The notes under the pieces were generated by a model. It made no database searches. It saw only the letters and a list, made by a program, of their open reading frames with translations, and was not told the DNA's origin. Below, in pieces: positions 16,764 to 21,868 of a DNA stretch of 21,868 bases (position 1 is the stretch's first letter; the number at the start of each line of letters is the position of its first letter). Source of the stretch: Chara braunii. Taxonomy: Eukaryota; Streptophyta; Charophyceae; Charales; Characeae. Where the stretch lies: positions 2,596,974 through 2,618,841 of the forward strand of contig BFEA01000129.1 in the NCBI GenBank assembly GCA_003427395.1, given 5' to 3'. Position numbers and translations under genes: made by a program.

Positions 16764-17256
16764 CGCGCGGCGGCGGTGTAGGTCGCGCTGTTGCAGTGTA
16801 CCGCTTCAAAGCGGTTCAGGGGATGAGATTCTCCGCGCCCGAATTCCTGCCGCGCAGTCGACCAGATGCATTCGGCTATTTTCAAGGCCATGTGGATGGA
16901 CCGGGTCCAACCGGCAGGGACGTGCATCTCGCGGGAGGTAGCTGCCATTGTCTGCGGAGAACCACCTCAACCGTCCCCGCTACACCGTCGCCTCTATGCC
17001 CCGCAGTGCTGCGCACCACCCCGCCTTTCGTGAAACGGCCCCTCATCCGCAATAGCCACTCGGTTCCATGATGCGGGTGCAGCCACTTTCCTTCCCACTG
17101 GCCACTACTTTGCCGGCACACTGCGGTGTACCCCGCCCGCTGCGCAGCCTACTCTTTTCGGCGCTCGTGTGTGTGTATCCCAACTCTGTTAGTCAGCTAG
17201 ATACATATATATGCGTATCGTGGGTGTGATAGATAGATAGAAAGATATCCTTAAGG

Positions 17257-17257
17257 G

Positions 17258-17324
<67 letters not shown>
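17257..17324. repeat. (GT)n(GA)n compound microsatellite
   Basis: A long GT tract passes directly into GA repeats. A second copy of the same arrangement is at 17478-17537. Cys-Val and His-Thr frames over these tracts are artefacts. Confidence 0.95.
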
Positions 17325-17474
17325 CCGATCGGGCGAATGGGATCCCTGCCCTGCCATCGTCGTCGTTGGATTCTCTGAACCGCGCGCGCTTGAAGTTGGG
17401 ATCGGCCTTCCAAATGAGAGCGTGATTTGGCGCTGCGCGCATCAAGTCGGAATCCGCCTTGCCGGCGGGCGGGC

Positions 17475-17477
<3 letters not shown>

Positions 17478-17537
<60 letters not shown>
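17478..17537. repeat. (GT)n(GA)n compound microsatellite, second copy
   Basis: Same GT-then-GA order as at 17257-17324, about 120 bases upstream of the transposase start. It is preceded by a GCGGGCGGGC run. Confidence 0.95.
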
Positions 17538-17659
17538 CTTTTATTTATTTTCTTTTTTTTCTTTTGGAGAATTTCATTTCGAAGTTCCCGCTCCAGGTGG
17601 GGTTCTGTCGCCGCCCCCCTCTTCTTTGGATAAGAAGTCCACATCGAAGAGTCCTGCGG

Positions 17660-19019
17660 ATGGACCCCGCAGCCCGTGCACAAGAGATGCGGCGATGGAG
17701 GAGGCGTTGTGCTCTGACCACGGCAGCTGTCACTGCTGCCATTACACAGCATCAGCAAGAGACGGAGGTGGTGGTGCGGACAGTCTGCGCACTCCTTCAC
17801 TACAAGCTCATGGAAGAGTACGGCTACCCTGTGCCTAGGGTCCTGAACTTCGCTGGTTTCCTTACGGCTGTCATCATGGCTGCCGGCATCCTCCCGCGTC
17901 TTGCACCGCGTTGGTGGGTTAAGCCCAGAGCGGGGGGGGCGTGGAAGAACATGACAAGGGTGGGCACAGCGCGTGGCGACTATTACCACGACAACATCCG
18001 TATGGGGGAGGACATCTTCCGTGGCATTGTGGCGAATGTTCGCGTACATCTACACAGGATGTGCACCAAGTATCGTGCTCCGAAGCAGCCGGAAAAGCTG
18101 GTCGCATATGCATTGTATCGCTGGGCGACTGGAGAAACTTTCGAACATTCGGCTACATCGTTCCAGCTCGGGCGTGAGACGGGTCGTGTGGCTATCCAGG
18201 ATGTCTCTAATGCTTTACTTAGAGCGTATCCTGACGAAGTCGCATTCCCCACGGGTCAGAGGTTGGTAGAAGCATCAGAGAGGTTTAGGGACAAGGGATT
18301 CCCTCACTGTTACGGAGCTATTGATTGTACACACATCTACATGGACAAGCCTGCCGGAGAGATGGCTCAATTATTCCATTATCGCCCAGGTTGTTGCCGG
18401 CGCAGACCTTCGTGTGTATGATGTCAATGTCGGCTGGCCGGGTTGCGTGCATGATGCCCGTGTGCTTCACCACTCGTCCCTCTTCCAGCGAGCCGAGTCT
18501 GGCAGGCTGTTCCGCCAAGATCCACTCCCGCTTCCCGGAGGGGTCACCACACGCGGTTACCTTCTCGGTGACAACGGGTACCCCAGCCTCCCTTGGCTAG
18601 TGGTTCCATATGGTTGGCGGCACAGGGTGGGCGAAGATACCGATTTGTTTGACGACACACAAAGGACTTGCAGAGGATGTGTAGAGCGGGCGTTCGGGCG
18701 ACTGAAATGCATGTGGAGAATGTTCTTGCGCACTCACAAGCCCAACATAACACTGCTGTCGCTGCAGTTCCAGGCGGTTTGTATAATCAGTGGAGAATGT
18801 TCTTGCGCACTCACAAGCCCAACATAACACTGCTGTCGCTGCAGTTCCAGGCGGTTTGTATAATCCACAACCTCCTCATCTGGTTCGGCGTGGAACCGGA
18901 CCCCGATCCCACCCCCTCCCGAAGAGCTGACGGTGGAGGGTGCTCGGAGAGCTGGACATCGACTGAGAAACGCCCTTTGTGTGCATGTGGGGGCGCATGT
19001 CCGTGCAGGTCGTCAATGA
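17660..19019 (+). pseudogene. PIF/Harbinger (DDE_Tnp_4-type) transposase, frameshifted
   Basis: This is a cut-and-paste DNA transposase of the PIF/Harbinger superfamily. The ATG at 17660 is the first Met after the microsatellite that leads into the family-like N-terminus. Motifs in order: a helical region with G-E-T-F-E-H-S-A-T-S-F-Q-L-G and V-S-N-A-L; first catalytic Asp in G-A-I-D-C-T-H-I (codon about 18323); second Asp in W-P-G-C-V-H-D-A-R-V (about 18452); Y-L-L-G-D-N-G-Y and L-P-W-L-V-V-P-Y; Glu in V-E-R-A-F-G (18684); then Q-A-V-C-I-I-H-N-L-L. Breaks: a small deletion with frameshift near 18370-18380, where the usual Tyr/Asn/Arg segment is missing; a 77-bp duplication at 18713-18866 that shifts frame; and a further shift near 18905-18920, after which R-R-A-G-H-R-L-R-N-A-L leads to TGA at 19017. 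All three DDE codons survive. The companion Myb-like gene and terminal repeats were not found. Confidence 0.88.
18713..18865 (+). repeat. Perfect 76-bp tandem duplication inside the transposase
   Basis: The 76 bases from 18713 to 18788 are repeated exactly at 18790-18865 with one base between them. The period of 77 is not a multiple of three, so the second copy reads in another frame. Each copy encodes the W-R-M-F-L-R-T-H-K-P-N-I-T-L-L-S segment. Identity with no change suggests a very recent event or an assembly duplication. Confidence 0.95.
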
Positions 19020-21000
19020 TGCGGGTGTGCCCGCCATGCTCTGCATACCACTTTTGGATAGTTGATTCGACACATTTCTGCATGCTTGGATTTTCATGTG
19101 GATTTGGCAAAAGCGATCTTCACGTGTCCTTCACTGTTCAGATAGTTATTTCCCTAGTAGAGCATAGTAATTTCAACAGTGTTATGAGGAGAAGTTAAAT
19201 TTTACAGCTTCGTGGCTGTGGCCGTAGGGCCACACACTTGGATTTTGCAAATTATCTGTGCGCGCAAGGTCACTACGGTAGTGCTGATCTCCCCGCTATG
19301 GAGTTGCAGGTGGTTCGTTGTGGGATGTAATGGGGTCGGGGCTGTGCACATCTTTCGTTAACTTGCAGGTGAACTGCGATTGCTGTGATGGCGTGCAAGC
19401 TGTTTTTTTTCTCCTAACATCAATGGTTAGCCGATTCTTTGGTCTACATGTAGTGGACAATGGCGGAAGTGAACAATTACGTGATGGTATCGCTGAGAGC
19501 ATGGAGTGTCAGGACTGGTGTGTCAAAACCCTCAATCCATTGCAGTATCTGCAGCATGAATGAATGCATGTCGACTCACGTCCGTTTGCATATATCATCG
19601 TATGTTATGTACTCGAAGTTGATGTTGCTTTGGGAAAAAAAAATAAAAACAATTGCACACAGAGGATATGCCAAGCTACGCCTAGAAAAAAAAAAAAAAT
19701 CCAACCTCACTGAACCGGCAGCACAAACCTACCTGCCTGATCCGGGAGCCTGAGAACCAGCAGCACACAGCTAGCTGGCCAAGCCAGCAGCCTCAGAACC
19801 AGTGGTCCTATTATTATACCCCTATAGACTTGTGTGAGGACGCCCTTGCCCACTTAGTGGTGGCCAGTCCGACCACCTGCTTCGAACTGCCATGCAATGA
19901 CATTGCAACTCCTATTCACCACACTGCATCCTTTTGGGTTCTTTGTCTGGCCCACCAGCCGCGCCGCCGGGGTCCCCAAACCTGGCACGGAACCTGCATG
20001 GGACGACCCGCCGGGCAACTTGGTCGGGCGGGGTCCTGGGCCAAATCCCGCACCCGCCTCCGGAAAAAAAAAAAGAAAAAAAAATATGTTGTGCAGAATA
20101 GCAAACCAAACAACTTTTCGCAGAGGGTCACTTCCAAATCCTTCACATAATTGAAAAAAAAAAAAAAAAAAAGGAATGAAAAGTAACTTACACCTTTGGA
20201 AGGCCCAATCAACCCCTTTCAAACCCCTTTAGGGCCCTCAACCCACCCCCAACCGCCCCCCCCCACACACCCAACCCTCCAAAACTTACATCAACCTAAA
20301 ATAACAACAGGACTGGATTTGGATACCTCTCGAAGGGTGAAAAAATGCCCCATCATCAAGGGGAAAAAAACGAGGACAGTTTTGACCGTGTTTTTTCGCG
20401 GGTGACCGGGGTGGGAGGCTCCCAATCGCACTGGTCCAACCGGGCGGCTGGGCCCGTGTGGATCTGGTGGACCAGTTCTTGGTTGTTTTCGTTTGTGACT
20501 TCAAAGAACCGACTGCTCTGTGACTTTCCAGGACTAAACTCCATTGTTCATCACCTGGGAGCCGTTCAATTCCCACAACGTCATCAGGGGGCGGGGGATA
20601 AAATAAAGGGTGTCAGCCACAGCTGGATGTTGTTGTAGTGCAACATGCATTGAGGTGAACTGCAGTAAATATTCACTTAGTTAACTGCAGGAAATGCGCA
20701 TTGCCACTTGAATTAAATGTAGCCAACAAACACTGAAGTTATCTGTAGTACAGTGAGGTGTAACCTCCCAATCGCACTTTGATTTCCGGGCGTAGATGCA
20801 CTGGGGGTGTTGGTTGCCCAAGGCTGCACCAGACGGAGACGCCCATTGCTTTGCAAACAAGACATGGACTACAGCTGCACTTTCATTGTTATCTGATGAG
20901 GTGACAGTTATTCCACACAGCTATTTTTTATTTTCCGTTCGGGTGTTTTGTTTAAGTTATCTCTGAACTTGCCATGTGATGATACTGGTTATGCCACTGA
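19020..21000. other. Non-coding stretch with A-rich tracts, no recognised gene
   Basis: I recognise no protein or RNA gene on either strand. A-rich runs lie at about 19634-19650, 19685-19700, 20062-20082 and 20153-20172. A 14-base word, CTCCCAATCGCACT, occurs at 20419-20432 and 20765-20778. The two AGCCTnAGAACCAG words near 19749 and 19789 are another short direct repeat. TGA(T)GAG words near 20893 and 20997 were checked as hammerhead cores and rejected. Confidence 0.5.
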
Positions 21001-21083
21001 TGAGGTGCCCGCCTCAAGGTTTCAGTTGGGACATGCAGTTGTTGATGCTTAACCACAACCGGGGTTAAGGTGGATTATCACCT
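21001..21083 (+). other. Series of hairpins preceding the hammerhead-like sequence
   Basis: TGAGG/CCTCA (21001-21016), CTTAACC/GGTTAAG (21048-21054 with 21063-21069) and AGGTG/CACCT (21068-21072 with 21079-21083) form short stems upstream of the ribozyme candidate. Strong self-complementarity is typical of ribozyme-bearing circular RNAs, but such short stems also occur by chance. Confidence 0.4.
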
Positions 21084-21108
21084 ACACTGTAATCAGTTAG
21101 GGGATTCT

Positions 21109-21175
21109 GCAGACTGTTGAGGGTTCAGCCTCCTGAATCCTGATGAGTCGGTGAAACTCTGACGAAACAGTTTGT
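21109..21175 (+). ncRNA. Candidate type III hammerhead ribozyme
   Basis: All core elements of a hammerhead fold are present in type III order. Helix III: 21109-21117 pairs with 21167-21175 (nine pairs, two G-U wobbles). The cleavage triplet is GTT with the scissile bond after 21118. Helix I: 21119-21120 with 21138-21139 and 21124-21128 with 21133-21137, with a three-G bulge and a CCTC loop. Then CTGATGA at 21140-21146; helix II 21147-21151 with 21159-21163 (one G-U); then GAAA at 21164-21167. Such ribozymes process multimeric RNAs in plant retrozymes and viroid-like agents. No second copy or LTR was found here, so the host element is unknown. A competing GAGG/CCTC pairing (21119-21122 with 21129-21132) might weaken helix I. 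Confidence 0.75.
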
Positions 21176-21242
21176 CAAGCACCTCGTTTGTTGTCCTCTA
21201 ATCCCTCTCTGCCTACGGTTTACCGGGCAGCTCTGTTTGACG

Positions 21243-21268
21243 ATATATATATATATAGAGAGAGAGAG
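21243..21268. repeat. (TA)n(GA)n microsatellite
   Basis: A short AT/TA tract is followed by GA repeats, about 70 bases downstream of the hammerhead candidate. Confidence 0.9.
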
Positions 21269-21369
21269 TCACCAGCCCGTACATACGGAGGTCCCCGGGC
21301 CAACCTCCACACGTACGGGCGTTCGGGGTCCCGTTCCGGGTCCGAACCTGAAGGCATTTGGCCCCTGCC

Positions 21370-21834
21370 AAAAAATGTTTCGGGACCTAAAATTACTTCT
21401 TTTTTATGAATTTTGTTTTGTGAGTTCTTTATGATGTGAGGTGCATGCCTATAAAATTTGAAGTCATTTTCCAAGCCAACAAAAAATAAAAAACGCCAAA
21501 GATGGCGGCGTCAAAAGGTGCTAGTTCTGTTGTTTTTTTTTTTTCACTTTTTGCTTTTTGTATTCACTTCATTTCGGTGCCTAAAACATTTATTATTTTC
21601 GGGACATTTTTTAATGAGTTTTCTATTATGTGAAGTACACGTCTGTAAATTTTCAGGGCATTTCACCATGCCAAACAAAAATGAAAAATCACCAAAGATG
21701 GCGGTGTCAAAAACGTGCTCGCGCACTCATTAATTTTAATTCTCTTTTCGGTTTTTCTTATTTTTATTATTAGTATTTATTTTCCGTATTTTATTTCTAT
21801 TCCACAGTTGGTAAGGAGTTTGGATGTAATGCCC

Positions 21835-21840
<6 letters not shown>
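21370..21840. repeat. Degenerate tandem repeat, period about 193 bp
   Basis: Three copies can be aligned by eye, the last one partial. ATGATGTGAGGTGCATGCCT with ATAAA following (about 21431-21455) recurs at about 21625-21649 and 21821-21839, spaced about 190-195 bases. CCAAAGATGGCGG followed by GTCAAAA recurs at 21496 and 21692, spaced 196. TTTCGGGAC at 21377 recurs at 21597. The sequence between conserved boxes is AT-rich and poorly conserved. Confidence 0.7.

Positions 21841-21868
<28 letters not shown>
21839..21868. repeat. (AT)n microsatellite at the right edge
   Basis: An AT dinucleotide tract runs to the last base of the window, so the true length is unknown and the assembly probably ends here. 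Confidence 0.95.

Noticed and set aside
16631-17071. Gly/Arg-rich open frame upstream of the transposase, considered as the Harbinger Myb-like companion gene
   Set aside because: It covers the G-run cluster, has no Myb-type tryptophan spacing and shows no similarity I recognise.
17189-18049. Long minus-strand open frame with His-Thr runs
   Set aside because: It is produced by the two GT microsatellites and lies antisense to the transposase.
20893-20935. CTGATGAG as a second hammerhead core
   Set aside because: No GAAA box follows at a proper distance behind a stem II.
20997-21030. CTGATGAG with a GAGG/CCTC stem as a third hammerhead core
   Set aside because: The stem is followed by AAGG, not GAAA, and no helix III partner was found.

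Overview
The window reads as nuclear DNA of a plant-lineage eukaryote rich in repeats. It holds a plant-type receptor-like kinase, a Ty3/gypsy element of chromovirus type, a PIF/Harbinger transposase, a U6 snRNA-like copy and many long dinucleotide tracts. From memory of similar gag-pol and transposase proteins, a charophyte alga such as Chara braunii is the best guess; this is inference and was not searched. Both ends are microsatellites, and there is one 55-base gap (11216-11270) and three single Ns (6716, 13506, 13942), so this is probably a whole draft scaffold.

Layout. 1-1095: microsatellite, then AT-rich non-coding DNA. 1100-8075: decayed LTR retrotransposon on the plus strand with no recognisable 5' LTR, a broken gag (1372-2868), a pol in one frame with six premature stops (2865-6851), a polypurine tract and an intact 3' LTR (6863-8075). 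The gag/pol junction carries a textbook -1 frameshift signal. 8076-11180: non-coding DNA with a composite of inverted repeats (9063-10165) and a (TC)29 tract. 11317-15316: minus-strand receptor kinase gene (propeller-like ectodomain, hexapeptide stalk, one membrane helix, RD kinase), cut in its ectodomain by a 1129-bp solo LTR (13265-14393) with a perfect CCCCC target duplication, and carrying two single-base frameshifts. 15660-16580: dispersed 30-bp repeats, a U6-like sequence on the minus strand (16084-16173) and a cluster of inverted repeats. 17660-19019: broken Harbinger transposase with an internal 77-bp duplication. 19020-21868: mostly featureless DNA, a candidate type III hammerhead ribozyme (21109-21175) behind a series of hairpins, and a degenerate ~193-bp tandem repeat up to the (AT)n end.

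No protein gene here looks intact. The window is mainly a record of transposition and decay. The signals most worth testing are the hammerhead, the gag-pol frameshift site, the two LTRs with serial hairpins and a shared 12-mer, and the kinase exon split by a solo LTR.
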